Assembly: GCA_028716965.1 (NCBI GenBank)
Contig: JAQUOV010000012.1
Location: forward strand, 1 to 47,076
From: Candidatus Omnitrophota bacterium
Lineage (GTDB): Bacteria; Omnitrophota; Gorgyraeia; Gygaellales; Profunditerraquicolaceae
Direction: 5' to 3'
DNA: 47,076 nt
The position numbers and the translations under genes are program-made. The notes under the pieces were generated by a model. That model saw only the letters and a list, made by a program, of their open reading frames with translations. It searched no databases and had not been told where the DNA came from. This document shows positions 18,590 to 28,366 of this stretch, in pieces (the first letter of the stretch is position 1; the number at the start of each line of letters is the position of its first letter).

Positions 18590-19465
18590 CTTTAGCAGGC
18601 CGTAATCTTTCAGGGCTTTTTTAAGCTTTTCTAAATTACTCTCTGACATGCCGCACATCGGAAGCCGCAGGTCAGACCCGCACATTCCCAATAACCCCAT
18701 CGCGGTCTTAACAGGAATAGGGTTAGTCTCAATAAAAAGCGCCTTAATCAAAGGCAATAATTTATAATGCAAACCCTGGGCTTTTTTAATATTGCCTTTT
18801 TCAAACGCGTTGACTAAACCCGCTACATCATGCGGCACAATATTAGCAGCAACGGAAATAACACCCGTGCCTCCAATGCTTAAGACAGGCAGAGTAAGAG
18901 AATCATCTCCGGAGATAAGCTGAAAACCCGCCGGGCAAAGCGCTTTGATACGCGACATCTGGTCCAGGTTCCCGGATGCCTCTTTTACCGCCACAATATT
19001 CTTACAATCTTTCGCTAAGCCGGCGATCGTCTCCGGCTCAATATTTACTCCTGTGCGGCCGGCAATATTATAAAGGATGATCGGGATCTTTACTGACTGG
19101 GCAATAGCCTTGAAATGCCTGTACAAGCCGGCTTGAGTCGGCCGGTTATAATACGGCGAAACCTGCAGTGAGGCATCTGCGCCGGCGCTGGAAGCCTGTC
19201 GCGTAAGCATTATCGCTTCTTCAGTGGAGTTTGACCCTGTGCCGGCGATTACCGGGACCCTTCTATTGACCTGTTCAATAGTAAGTTCAATAACCTTCTC
19301 ATGCTCATCAAAAGTCAAGGTTGCCGATTCCCCGGTGGTCCCGCAAGGCACAATGCCACTTGTCCCGTTTTTAATCTGGAATTCAATCAAATCCCTTAAT
19401 CTTTTTTCATCAACTTTCCCGTTACGAAAAGGCGTAACTATGGCTACGATCGAGCCTTTAAACAT
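18587..19465 (-). CDS. dapA: 4-hydroxy-tetrahydrodipicolinate synthase
   Basis: GTTGESATLTFDEHEKVI; SPYYNRPTQAGLYRHF; VAVKEASGN. Confidence 0.97.
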   Translation of the reverse strand: MFKGSIVAIVTPFRNGKVDEKRLRDLIEFQIKNGTSGIVPCGTTGESATLTFDEHEKVIELTIEQVNRRVPVIAGTGSNSTEEAIMLTRQASSAGADASLQVSPYYNRPTQAGLYRHFKAIAQSVKIPIILYNIAGRTGVNIEPETIAGLAKDCKNIVAVKEASGNLDQMSRIKALCPAGFQLISGDDSLTLPVLSIGGTGVISVAANIVPHDVAGLVNAFEKGNIKKAQGLHYKLLPLIKALFIETNPIPVKTAMGLLGMCGSDLRLPMCGMSESNLEKLKKALKDYGLLK

Positions 19466-20270
19466 AGTATTCTCCTTTGTATACTATCTTCGCGTTTCCC
19501 TCCAACCAAACGTTTTCAAATTTACCTTCCTTATTATTAAAGTAAATCTTTAGGGCCTGGCCGCTTTGAGTACACACATTGACTAAATTATTTAAATTGT
19601 TTTTTAAAGCAAAAATAAGCGCGGCGGCGGTGCTGCCTGTGCCGCAAGCCAAAGTCTCGCCTTCAACTCCTCTTTCATAAGTACGGATGCGGATAAGGTT
19701 ATCGCCTTTAACTTCTACAAAGTTTACATTTGCGCCGGCAGGAGAAAATCTGGCATGCCGCCTTATCAGCCGGCCGATGCCTGCGACATCAATCTTATCC
19801 AGGCCGCTGACAAAAACCACCACATGAGGAACGCCGGTATTAATAAAATTAACTTTTATCAGGCGGCCGTTTACTTTCAAAGGGATATCCGTCTTAATCC
19901 CTTTAGGGCAAGTAAGCTGGATCTTCACCCGGCTGCCGCAAACCTGCGTGTTTATTACCCCGGCCAAAGTAAACAGCTTAACCTCTTTCTTGCCGCTAAA
20001 GAGGGCAACGCAGCGCGCCCCGTTACCGCACATCTCCGCCTGCGAACCATCGGCATTAAATACGCGCATACGTAAATTTGTATGCTTAATCTTATCCACT
20101 AAAAGCAGGCCGTCAGCGCCTACGCCCAGCTTCCTGTCGCACATCTGTCTGGTCAACGCGCGCAGGTTCCCGGATGGCAACCTGTCAATAACGATAAAAT
20201 CATTGCCTGAAGCAACCATTTTGGTAAACGTTATTCTCTTCATATTATTCAGCCTTAAAAAACAACTCAT
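19458..20270 (-). CDS. dapF: Diaminopimelate epimerase
   Basis: ADGSQAEMCGNGARCVA; RTYERGVEGETLACGTGSTAAA. A start at the internal MKRITFTKM is likely. Confidence 0.97.
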   Translation of the reverse strand: MSCFLRLNNMKRITFTKMVASGNDFIVIDRLPSGNLRALTRQMCDRKLGVGADGLLLVDKIKHTNLRMRVFNADGSQAEMCGNGARCVALFSGKKEVKLFTLAGVINTQVCGSRVKIQLTCPKGIKTDIPLKVNGRLIKVNFINTGVPHVVVFVSGLDKIDVAGIGRLIRRHARFSPAGANVNFVEVKGDNLIRIRTYERGVEGETLACGTGSTAAALIFALKNNLNNLVNVCTQSGQALKIYFNNKEGKFENVWLEGNAKIVYKGEYYV

Positions 20271-21495
20271 TACGCACGATGTCCGCGTAAGTTTCTCTTT
20301 TTCTGATCACGGATACTTTGTTCTTATTTACCATAACCTCAGCAGCCCTGAGGCGGGAGTTATAATTACTGGACATGCTAAACCCGTAAGCGCCTGTACT
20401 CATCACCGCCAGATAATCCCCTTCTTTAACTTTAGCGATCAGGCGCTCTTTTGCCAAAAAGTCCCCGCTTTCGCAAATCGGGCCGACCAGATCCGCTTTC
20501 TCGCTTTTAGAAATCTTGCGCAGCGGCAGAATATTATGATAAGCATCATAAAGCGCAGGCCGGATCAAATCATTCATCCCGCAATCTACGATAATAAATT
20601 TCTTCTTGGGGGTAGTCTTAATATATAGCACTTTCGCAACTAATATCCCGGCGTTGCCGACAATAAACCTGCCCGGCTCCATGATTATACTTAAACCCGT
20701 GCTTTTTAACAGAGGGACCACTTCATCGGCATAGACCTGGGCGGTCTGCGGGGCTTCCTTATCATAAATAATCCCCAGGCCCCCTCCGATATTCAAGTAT
20801 TCAAGCTTAATCCCTCTTGCGCCTAACTTTTTGATAAAACCTGTTACTTTTTCTATGGCCGCCACAAAAGGAGCGCTTTCGGTAATCTGTGAACCGATGT
20901 GGATATGCAGGCCGCAAATCTTTACGTTCCTGAATTTATTACGCAACAGAAGTATCTTGTAAGCGTTATTTAAATCAATGCCGAACTTATTGGTGATCTT
21001 GCCGGTAGTGATAAATTTATGTGTTTTTGCTTCCACATCCGGGTTTATGCGGATAGCTACGCGGGTAATTTTATCAAGCTGGCCGGCGATAGAATCAATG
21101 CTCCTTAACTCCGAAAGCGACTCCACGTTAAAAAAAAGTATCCCTTTAGAGATCGCCGTGGCAATCTCCGCTTCCGTCTTGCCCACTGAAGCGTAAACTA
21201 TTCTTTTAGCCGGGCATCCTGCTTTCAAGGCGCGGAAAAGCTCGCCTCCTGAAACAATATCTAACCCCGCGCCTTTATCAACCAAAACCTTAAGGATAGC
21301 CAGGTTGGAATTGGCTTTTACGGAATAACAGATAAGCGGCTTAATCTCCGAAAAGGCATTGCGCAGCTTAATATAATGGTCGGTAAGGGTATTATAGCTA
21401 TAGATATGCAGCGGGGTACCGAAACGCTCAACCAGATCATGAACTTTGATCTTTTCGCAACATAGCTGATTATTTTTGTATTTGAAATCGTGCAT
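20245..21495 (-). CDS. lysA: Diaminopimelate decarboxylase
   Basis: CYSVKANSNLAILKVL; HIHIGSQI; GPICESGDFLA; MSTGAYGFSMSSNYN. Confidence 0.97.
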   Translation of the reverse strand: MHDFKYKNNQLCCEKIKVHDLVERFGTPLHIYSYNTLTDHYIKLRNAFSEIKPLICYSVKANSNLAILKVLVDKGAGLDIVSGGELFRALKAGCPAKRIVYASVGKTEAEIATAISKGILFFNVESLSELRSIDSIAGQLDKITRVAIRINPDVEAKTHKFITTGKITNKFGIDLNNAYKILLLRNKFRNVKICGLHIHIGSQITESAPFVAAIEKVTGFIKKLGARGIKLEYLNIGGGLGIIYDKEAPQTAQVYADEVVPLLKSTGLSIIMEPGRFIVGNAGILVAKVLYIKTTPKKKFIIVDCGMNDLIRPALYDAYHNILPLRKISKSEKADLVGPICESGDFLAKERLIAKVKEGDYLAVMSTGAYGFSMSSNYNSRLRAAEVMVNKNKVSVIRKRETYADIVRNELFFKAE

Positions 21496-21516
21496 TTTAA
21501 ATATTCTTTTTTATTT

Positions 21517-22908
21517 TTATTTCAATTTCCTGTTCCAAGCAACTAACTGCCGCTTAACCAGCTTCGGGTTTGTGCTGCCAAAAGATTTTTTTAAGTTTAC
21601 CGACGCCCAGGCATTAAGAAGCTCTTTTATATCTTCTTTAAGTTTTGGGGAATACCGTTTCAACTCTTTTCCGCTTAAGGAAGATATCTTCCTCCCCTTA
21701 TCTAAACAATCCCTGACCATCCTGCCCACAATATCATGGGCCTGCCGGTAAGATAGTCCTTTTTTGATCAGGTATTCCACTATATCCACCGAGAACAAGG
21801 ATTCATCCTTGACCTTAGCAGCAACCGACTCCTTTTCAATTACAATACTGGAAAAAAGCGCCATAAAAATCTCCAGTATATCCCTAACCGCGTCTATGGA
21901 GTCAAAAAGCGGAGGCTTATCCAACTGCATATCCCGGTTGTAAGATGTAGGAAGCCCCTTCATTAGCATTACCACGCTGGAGAGGTCCCCCTGGATTTTC
22001 CCCACTGAACCGCGTATCAATTCCAATATGTCCGGGTTCTTTTTATGGGGCATGATACTGGAACCGGTGCAAAACGAAAAATCAATATCAATAAAATTGA
22101 ATTCTTTTGTCGACCAAAGTATCAGGTCTTCGGCTATGCGGGATAAATGCACCGAAAGTATCGCTAAATCCGCCAGCACTTCGATTATATAATCCCGGTC
22201 ACTGACCGAATCAATGCTGTTGGCAGTCACCCCTGAAAAATTAAGCTCCTTCTTCACAAAATCCCGGTCAATCTTCAAGCCTGTGCCGGAAAAGGCGCAT
22301 GAACCAAGCGGCATAAAATTGATTCTTTTCCTGGTATCAAGCAGCCTCTGCTTATCTCTTTCCAATGCCTCTACATACGCCAGCAAGTGGTGGGCTAAAA
22401 GTACACATTGGGCAATCTGAAGATGTGTATACCCCGGGATAACCACTTTGGAATTACTGATGGCAAATTTCAGTACAGCCTTTTGCAGTTGAGAAATAAA
22501 CTCCACAAGGTCATCAATCTCGCTTTTTAAATACATCCTGACATCTAAAGCAACCTGGTCGTTTCTTGACCTGGCAGTATGCAGTTTATGCGCCGGCTGG
22601 CCGATCTTCTTATTCAAGAGCTCCTGGATATTGGAATGGATATCTTCCGCTCCCGGGTCAAACTTAAATTTGCCACTGATTACATCTTTAAGTATTGAAT
22701 TCAAGCCCTTTACAATCTGTTGGGTATCCTTTTGTGAAATAATTTTCTGCCTGGCCAGCATCTTGGCATGGGCAATACTGCCTAAAATATCATACTTAGC
22801 CAATCTTTGGTCAAAAGTTATCGATGAAGTAAATTTATCGGTCAAAGCATGCGTCTTCTTGTTAAACCTTGTTCCCCAAAGCTTCTTTGCCATTTCTTCT
22901 TCCTCCAC
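21517..22908 (-). CDS. argH: Argininosuccinate lyase
   Basis: TGSSIMPHKKNPDILELIRG signature; KLHTARSRNDQVALDVRMYL. Start MAKKLWGTRF likely. Confidence 0.98.
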   Translation of the reverse strand: MEEEEMAKKLWGTRFNKKTHALTDKFTSSITFDQRLAKYDILGSIAHAKMLARQKIISQKDTQQIVKGLNSILKDVISGKFKFDPGAEDIHSNIQELLNKKIGQPAHKLHTARSRNDQVALDVRMYLKSEIDDLVEFISQLQKAVLKFAISNSKVVIPGYTHLQIAQCVLLAHHLLAYVEALERDKQRLLDTRKRINFMPLGSCAFSGTGLKIDRDFVKKELNFSGVTANSIDSVSDRDYIIEVLADLAILSVHLSRIAEDLILWSTKEFNFIDIDFSFCTGSSIMPHKKNPDILELIRGSVGKIQGDLSSVVMLMKGLPTSYNRDMQLDKPPLFDSIDAVRDILEIFMALFSSIVIEKESVAAKVKDESLFSVDIVEYLIKKGLSYRQAHDIVGRMVRDCLDKGRKISSLSGKELKRYSPKLKEDIKELLNAWASVNLKKSFGSTNPKLVKRQLVAWNRKLK

Positions 22909-22914
22909 GAGGAG

Positions 22915-22991
22915 GACACCCGCGCAATATTAGACACGAGGCAACACTGGCCAATTCCACTCGGGCCAGGTGCCAATCAGCGCGGGGTGTC
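22915..22991. repeat. Palindromic element in the argG-argH gap (GACACCC-GCGC family)
   Basis: GACACCCGCGC (22915-22925) pairs with GCGCGGGGTGTC (22980-22991), with a nested ACTGGCC/GGCCAGGT stem; relative at 37350-37425. Confidence 0.75.
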
Positions 22992-22995
22992 TTTC

Positions 22996-24177
22996 CTATC
23001 TCTTATACGGCATACCCCAAAGCTTAATAAATCCTTCAGCTAATTTCTGGTCAAATTTGTCTTCTTTGCCGTAAGTGCTTAACTCTTTTTTATAAAGCGA
23101 ATTCGCGGATCTTCTGCCCACGACAACACAGGTACCTTTTGATAACCTTAACCTGATAGTGCCGCTTACCAGGGCTTGCGTCTTATCTACAAAACCATCT
23201 AATGCCTCTTTTAAAGCGGAAAACCATAAACCGTAATAGACCAGCTCCGCGTATTTAAGCCCGATCATCTCCTTAAAATGCGCCAGTTCTCTGTCCAGGA
23301 CCAGGGCTTCTAATTCTTTGTGCGCGGTATAAAGTATAGTGCCGGCCGGCGCTTCATAAATTTCCCTGGATTTAATCCCCACCAGCCTGTTCTCCACCAT
23401 ATCGCTTCTGCCCACGCCAAATTGTCCGCCCACCTCATTCAAATAATTAATAAGGCTTTTTAATTTTAACGCCTTGCCGTCAATTTTGGTGGGCACCCCT
23501 TTTGTAAAAGAGACTTCAATATACCGCGGATAGCTTGCAGTATGAGTGGGACTTTTAGTAATCAAATAAGCATCCTCCGGAGGCTCCTGCTCCAGGTTCT
23601 CCAGAATTCCCGCTTCAATACTTATGCCCCAAATATTACGGTCAACACTATAAGGCTTTTTCTTAGTCACATCTATCGGTATATTGTACTTAACGGCATA
23701 GTCAATCTCTTCTTCCCGCGATTTAAACTCCCATTCCCGCACGGGAGCGATTATCTCAAGCTTCGGGTCAAGTATGCCTACGGCAACCTCAAGCCTTACC
23801 TGGTCATTGCCTTTTCCGGTACAGCCGTGCGCAACCGCCTGCGCCTTTTCTTTATGCGCAATCTGCACAAGATATTTGGCGATCAACGGCCTGCCTAACG
23901 CGGTAGCCAAAAGGTATTTGCCTTCATAAACGGCATTGGCCTTTAAGGAGGGAATAATAAAATCATTAATGAATTCATCCTGGAGGTCACGGACATAAAC
24001 TTTAGCCGCTCCGGCGGCAAGCGCCCGCGCTTCAATCTCCTCAAAGCTTTCACCCTGGCCCAGCCCCTGGCCCAGGTCAGCCACAAAACAAATCACTTCA
24101 TAGCCTTTTTCCTTCAACCATCTGACTATACAAGAGGTATCCAGACCGCCTGAATAAGCTAACACTACTTTTTTCAT
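22996..24177 (-). CDS. argG: Argininosuccinate synthase
   Basis: VVLAYSGGLDTSCIVRWLKE; HGCTGKGNDQVRLEV. Confidence 0.98.
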   Translation of the reverse strand: MKKVVLAYSGGLDTSCIVRWLKEKGYEVICFVADLGQGLGQGESFEEIEARALAAGAAKVYVRDLQDEFINDFIIPSLKANAVYEGKYLLATALGRPLIAKYLVQIAHKEKAQAVAHGCTGKGNDQVRLEVAVGILDPKLEIIAPVREWEFKSREEEIDYAVKYNIPIDVTKKKPYSVDRNIWGISIEAGILENLEQEPPEDAYLITKSPTHTASYPRYIEVSFTKGVPTKIDGKALKLKSLINYLNEVGGQFGVGRSDMVENRLVGIKSREIYEAPAGTILYTAHKELEALVLDRELAHFKEMIGLKYAELVYYGLWFSALKEALDGFVDKTQALVSGTIRLRLSKGTCVVVGRRSANSLYKKELSTYGKEDKFDQKLAEGFIKLWGMPYKR

Positions 24178-24178
24178 C

Positions 24179-25096
24179 TTAACTCCTTAATAATTTTATC
24201 AAAATCGCCTTCTGAACATGCATCCTGTTCTCTGCCTGGTCAAAAACAATTGAATTCCTGCTCTCCATAACCTCATCGGTTATCTCTTCGCCCCTGTGCG
24301 CGGGCAGGCAGTGCATGACCAGAACATTTTTAGTTGCGCCGGCTAAAAGTTTGGCGTTAATCTGGAAATCCTTAAAGATAACCTTTCTCTTGTTAATCTC
24401 TTCCTCCTGCCCCATGCTCGCCCAAACATCCGTATAAACTACCTGCGCAGAGTTAACCGCGCTAAAGGGGTCCTCGGTAATCTTTATCCGGCTACCTGTT
24501 TCTTCGGCAAACGCCTGTGCCTGCTTTACCACCTTATCTGCCGGGGCATACCCTTTAGGGGTAGCCACAGAGATATTCATCCCTGTCTTAGAGGCGGCAA
24601 AAAGCAGGGAGTTGCAGACATTATTCCCGTCTCCGACATAAGCCAGTGTAACTTTCTTCAATTCTTTAAGTTTCTCCTTGATCGTAAAAATATCCGCCAG
24701 CGCCTGGCAGGGATGCGAAAAATCCGACAGGCCGTTTATCACCGGCACAGCCGCCCCTTCCGCCATATCCAGGCAGTTCTTATGTTCAAATGTCCTTAAA
24801 ACAACTCCGTCAACATAACGGGAAATGGTCCTTGCCACATCCCTGATGGTTTCCCTAACCCCCAGGTTGATCTCCTGGGGAGACAGATAAAGGGAATTAC
24901 CGCCCAACTGATACATGCCGACCTCAAAAGAAACCCGCGTCCTGTTTGACGGCTTCTGGAAAATTAAAGCCAGGGTTTTTCCGGACAACGATTTAGCAAA
25001 TTTATTTTTGTTTTTCTTAAGCTGTTCAGTAAGCTTAAGGATAGAGCTTATCTCCGCCAAACTCAAATCTCCGATAGTAAGCAAATCTTTTTTCAT
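24179..25096 (-). CDS. argF: Ornithine carbamoyltransferase
   Basis: FQKPSNRTRVSFEVGMYQLGG; DGLSDFSHPCQALADIFTI (HPCQ); VMHCLPAHRG. Confidence 0.97.
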   Translation of the reverse strand: MKKDLLTIGDLSLAEISSILKLTEQLKKNKNKFAKSLSGKTLALIFQKPSNRTRVSFEVGMYQLGGNSLYLSPQEINLGVRETIRDVARTISRYVDGVVLRTFEHKNCLDMAEGAAVPVINGLSDFSHPCQALADIFTIKEKLKELKKVTLAYVGDGNNVCNSLLFAASKTGMNISVATPKGYAPADKVVKQAQAFAEETGSRIKITEDPFSAVNSAQVVYTDVWASMGQEEEINKRKVIFKDFQINAKLLAGATKNVLVMHCLPAHRGEEITDEVMESRNSIVFDQAENRMHVQKAILIKLLRS

Positions 25097-26280
25097 TATC
25101 TACACTCCTTAAGGGCTTCTTCCAGTATCTTCAGGGCCTTATCAATTTCATTCTTGCTGATATTTAACGCCGGCATCAGCCTTAAGACTTTTTCATGCGT
25201 GCAATTAATTAACAGGCCCCGCTCCAGGCATTTATCAAAAACCTGTTTTCCATCAATACTTAACTCCACTCCGAACATCAGGCCCTTGGAGCGGATATCC
25301 TTAATTACCGGATAAGCGGCCTCAAGCAGCTTAAGTTTTTCTAAAAGATATTTTCCCATATTCTGGCAATTCTTAAGGAGCTTATCCTGGTCTATCGCCT
25401 TAAACACCCCCAGGGCCGCCCTGCAAATTACCGGCCCGCCGCCGAAAGTGGAGGCGTGCATGCCGGGAGAAAGAAGATCGCTGAATTCTTTTTTAACGAC
25501 CATGGCACCGATAGGCAGCCCTCCGCCTAAAGCTTTGGCTAATGTCATTATATCGGGAATTACGCCATAATACTGATAACAAAACATCTTGCCCGTCCTG
25601 CCGATTCCTGTCTGTACCTCGTCAACGATTAAAAGCAGCTTCTTCTCGTCGCATATCTTCCTTAACGCAAGCACAAAATCAGGTTCAGCGATATTTATCC
25701 CGCCTTCCCCCTGGATAAGCTCAAGCATGACGGCAACCGTCTTATCCGTAATCGCCTGCTTAAATGCCTGGAGATCATTGAATTTAACCTGTTTAAAACC
25801 CTCCGGCATGGGCTCAAAACCTTTTTGGTATTTCTTTTGCCCCGTAGCCGCCAGCGTAGCCAGTGTGCGGCCATGGAAAGCATTCTCAAAAGTAATTATC
25901 TCAAATCTACCGCTTGCGGCGCCGAATTGCCTGGCTAATTTGATCGCCCCTTCATTAGCCTCCGCTCCGGAATTGGCAAAAAATACCTTGCCCGGAAAAC
26001 TGCAATAAATCAACTCTTTGGCCAGCTTAGCTTGAGAAGGATGGTAATAATTATTCGGTACAAAGATCAGTTTGCTCACCTGGTCCCGCAGGCCCTGCAT
26101 AACCTTAGGATGACAGTGCCCTAAATTGCCCACTCCCCAGCCGGGGAAGAAATCCAGATAAACCCTGCCCTTTATATCCCATAAGCGCGAGCCCTTGCCC
26201 TTGACAAAAACAAGCGGCACCTTGTTATAGGTAGGCATAATATTTTCTTTATAAACCTGGAATATCTCTTCTAACTTCAT
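25096..26280 (-). CDS. argD: Acetylornithine aminotransferase
   Basis: FFANSGAEANEGAIKLAR; LLIVDEVQTGIGRTGK; MTLAKALGGGLPIGAM. Confidence 0.95.
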   Translation of the reverse strand: MKLEEIFQVYKENIMPTYNKVPLVFVKGKGSRLWDIKGRVYLDFFPGWGVGNLGHCHPKVMQGLRDQVSKLIFVPNNYYHPSQAKLAKELIYCSFPGKVFFANSGAEANEGAIKLARQFGAASGRFEIITFENAFHGRTLATLAATGQKKYQKGFEPMPEGFKQVKFNDLQAFKQAITDKTVAVMLELIQGEGGINIAEPDFVLALRKICDEKKLLLIVDEVQTGIGRTGKMFCYQYYGVIPDIMTLAKALGGGLPIGAMVVKKEFSDLLSPGMHASTFGGGPVICRAALGVFKAIDQDKLLKNCQNMGKYLLEKLKLLEAAYPVIKDIRSKGLMFGVELSIDGKQVFDKCLERGLLINCTHEKVLRLMPALNISKNEIDKALKILEEALKECR

Positions 26281-27131
26281 CTTATAATCTCGGTCCCAAT
26301 CCCCTGATCGGTAAAGATCTCAAGGAGCAGGCCATGCGGGGTGCGTGCGTCAATAATATGCGTCTTCTTTACCCCGCCGTTTAATGCCGCTACACAGGCG
26401 TTCACCTTGGGAATCATCCCCTGCTGGATAATCTTATTTTCAATTAACCCGTTTATTTCTTCCACCGTTAAAGTAGAAATAAACGAATTTTTGTCTTCCG
26501 CGTGGCGCATAATACCTTTAACATTAGTCATCAAAACGAACTTTTCCGCCTCCAGGCTTGCCGCGATGCTGGCAGCTGCCTCATCCGCGTTTACATTATA
26601 AGTCTTCTTGTCTTTTCCCCTGCCCATAGGCAAAACTACAACTACCCTGTCTTTCTTAAGCTCTTCATTCAACAGCTCAGTGTTGATCCCCTTGATATTG
26701 CCTACCAGGCCGATATCTATCTTGGCCTTCTTCTTCTCAACCTGGATCAATTCATCATCCTTTCCGTTCAATCCAACCGCCTTTGCCCCCAACTCGTTGA
26801 GTTCTTTTACGATCATCTCATTTAACAGTAGCAATTCCTCCTCAACTAACTGTAGCGTCTCTTCATCGGTAACGCGCATCCCCTCAACAAACTCCGTCTT
26901 CTTGCCTGAAGCGCGCATACGGTCGCTTATGTTCGGGCCTCCTCCGTGAACAAGGATCGTGCGCAAACCCATAAAATTCAAGAAAACAATATCCTCCAAT
27001 ACCCCGTTACGGATCTTCGTATCGCTCATAATGCTTCCGCCGTACTTAATAACTATTACTTTTTTATGAAACTTCTTTATGTAAGGTAATGCTTCAATCA
27101 AAACATCCGCTTTCCTGATAGCCTCTTCCAT
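26277..27131 (-). CDS. argB: Acetylglutamate kinase
   Basis: VIVIKYGGSIMSD; TILVHGGGPNISDRM; NVNADEAAASIA. Confidence 0.97.
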   Translation of the reverse strand: MEEAIRKADVLIEALPYIKKFHKKVIVIKYGGSIMSDTKIRNGVLEDIVFLNFMGLRTILVHGGGPNISDRMRASGKKTEFVEGMRVTDEETLQLVEEELLLLNEMIVKELNELGAKAVGLNGKDDELIQVEKKKAKIDIGLVGNIKGINTELLNEELKKDRVVVVLPMGRGKDKKTYNVNADEAAASIAASLEAEKFVLMTNVKGIMRHAEDKNSFISTLTVEEINGLIENKIIQQGMIPKVNACVAALNGGVKKTHIIDARTPHGLLLEIFTDQGIGTEIIR

Positions 27132-27140
27132 TGTGCCTTT

Positions 27141-28277
27141 CTAGTTGTACTGCGCGTTTATTTTTATATACTCCGGGCTCAGATCCGACGTATAAACGGT
27201 AGCGCCGGCTTTGCCCCGTGATAAACTAACCGTTACTTTCACCTGTTTTCGTTTTAAAGGACCTAACCTTATTTTTAGCTGTTCTTCTTTAATCTTAACC
27301 CCGCAAGAGCCGGCAGCCGCAGCTACCCGGCCAAAGTTCGGATTTTCGCCAAAAACAGCGGTCTTAAAAAGCGCGGAGTTTGCGATATTTAAGGCTACTT
27401 TTCTTGCCTCCTGATAATTCCTGGCCTGGCAAACATCAACCTGAATGAACTTGGTTGAGCCTTCAGCATCCTTTACCACCAACTTGGCCAGATCCAGACA
27501 AACATACTCTAACGCCTTTGAAAAATCCTCTAAACCTTTGCCTTCAGAGATGACTTTATTCCCGGCAGCGGCATTTGCTAAGACCAGGACCGTATCATTA
27601 GTGCTCATACAGCCGTCAACAGAAATACAGTTAAAGGATTTATCTACGGCAACGCTTAAGGCCCTATCCAAAGCCTGCTTAGTAATGTCGGCATCGGTCA
27701 TAATAAAACAAAGCATCGTCGCCATATCCGGAGCAATCATCCCGGCGCCTTTGGCGATGCCGCAAATATTTACTAATTTATAGCCGATTTTCAAGCTTAT
27801 GCTTACCTCTTTAACCAAGGTATCCGTAGTCATAATCGCTTTTTCAGCCTTATGAATACCTGAAGACGACAATCCGGAAACTAACTCCGGGATCCCTTTT
27901 TTAATCTTGTTTATATCAAGCCTCTTTCCGATAATCCCTGTTGAATTTACCAACACGCTGTTCTTTGCAACCCCTAATTCCCGCGCGGTATATTCAGCTG
28001 TTAATTCCGCGTCTTTAATCCCCGCCTGTCCCGTGTAACAATTCGCGTTGCCGCTGTTAATTACTACGGCACTGATCTTTTTCGCTGATTTAAGGTGTTT
28101 TTTAGAAACTATAAGCGGAGCGGCAATAATACTGTTAGTAGTGAACTTCGCGCAGGCTAAAGCCGCGGGCTTGGAATATATTAAAGCTAAATCCAGCTTT
28201 GCGTTTTTCTTTAAGCCGCAGGCAAGGCCGTTTGCTTTAAACCCTGTGGGTAAAATCGCTTTTTTATATATTTTCAT
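27141..28277 (-). CDS. argJ: Glutamate N-acetyltransferase / amino-acid acetyltransferase (ArgJ)
   Basis: INSGNANCYTGQAG; KDAEGSTKFIQV near the self-cleavage site. ATG at 28277 is preceded by AAAAGGTG, so preferred over the ORF start at 28295. Confidence 0.96.
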   Translation of the reverse strand: MKIYKKAILPTGFKANGLACGLKKNAKLDLALIYSKPAALACAKFTTNSIIAAPLIVSKKHLKSAKKISAVVINSGNANCYTGQAGIKDAELTAEYTARELGVAKNSVLVNSTGIIGKRLDINKIKKGIPELVSGLSSSGIHKAEKAIMTTDTLVKEVSISLKIGYKLVNICGIAKGAGMIAPDMATMLCFIMTDADITKQALDRALSVAVDKSFNCISVDGCMSTNDTVLVLANAAAGNKVISEGKGLEDFSKALEYVCLDLAKLVVKDAEGSTKFIQVDVCQARNYQEARKVALNIANSALFKTAVFGENPNFGRVAAAAGSCGVKIKEEQLKIRLGPLKRKQVKVTVSLSRGKAGATVYTSDLSPEYIKINAQYN

Positions 28278-28366
28278 CCGCACCTTTTCGTTCATTTAAT
28301 TTATCATCCCGCATGCCTTTAATAGTTGAATATTTAAAAGGTGCGGGATTCATAATAATCCCGCAC
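28276..28366 (-). promoter_or_regulatory. Candidate RNA switch at the argC-argJ junction
   Basis: One segment (28336-28349) can pair with 28358-28366, 28306-28320 or 28276-28288; the last contains the argJ Shine-Dalgarno and start codon. Confidence 0.45.

Noticed and set aside
19948-20628. 226-aa plus-strand ORF antisense to dapF/lysA
   Set aside because: Overlaps conserved genes on the other strand; composition typical of a shadow ORF.
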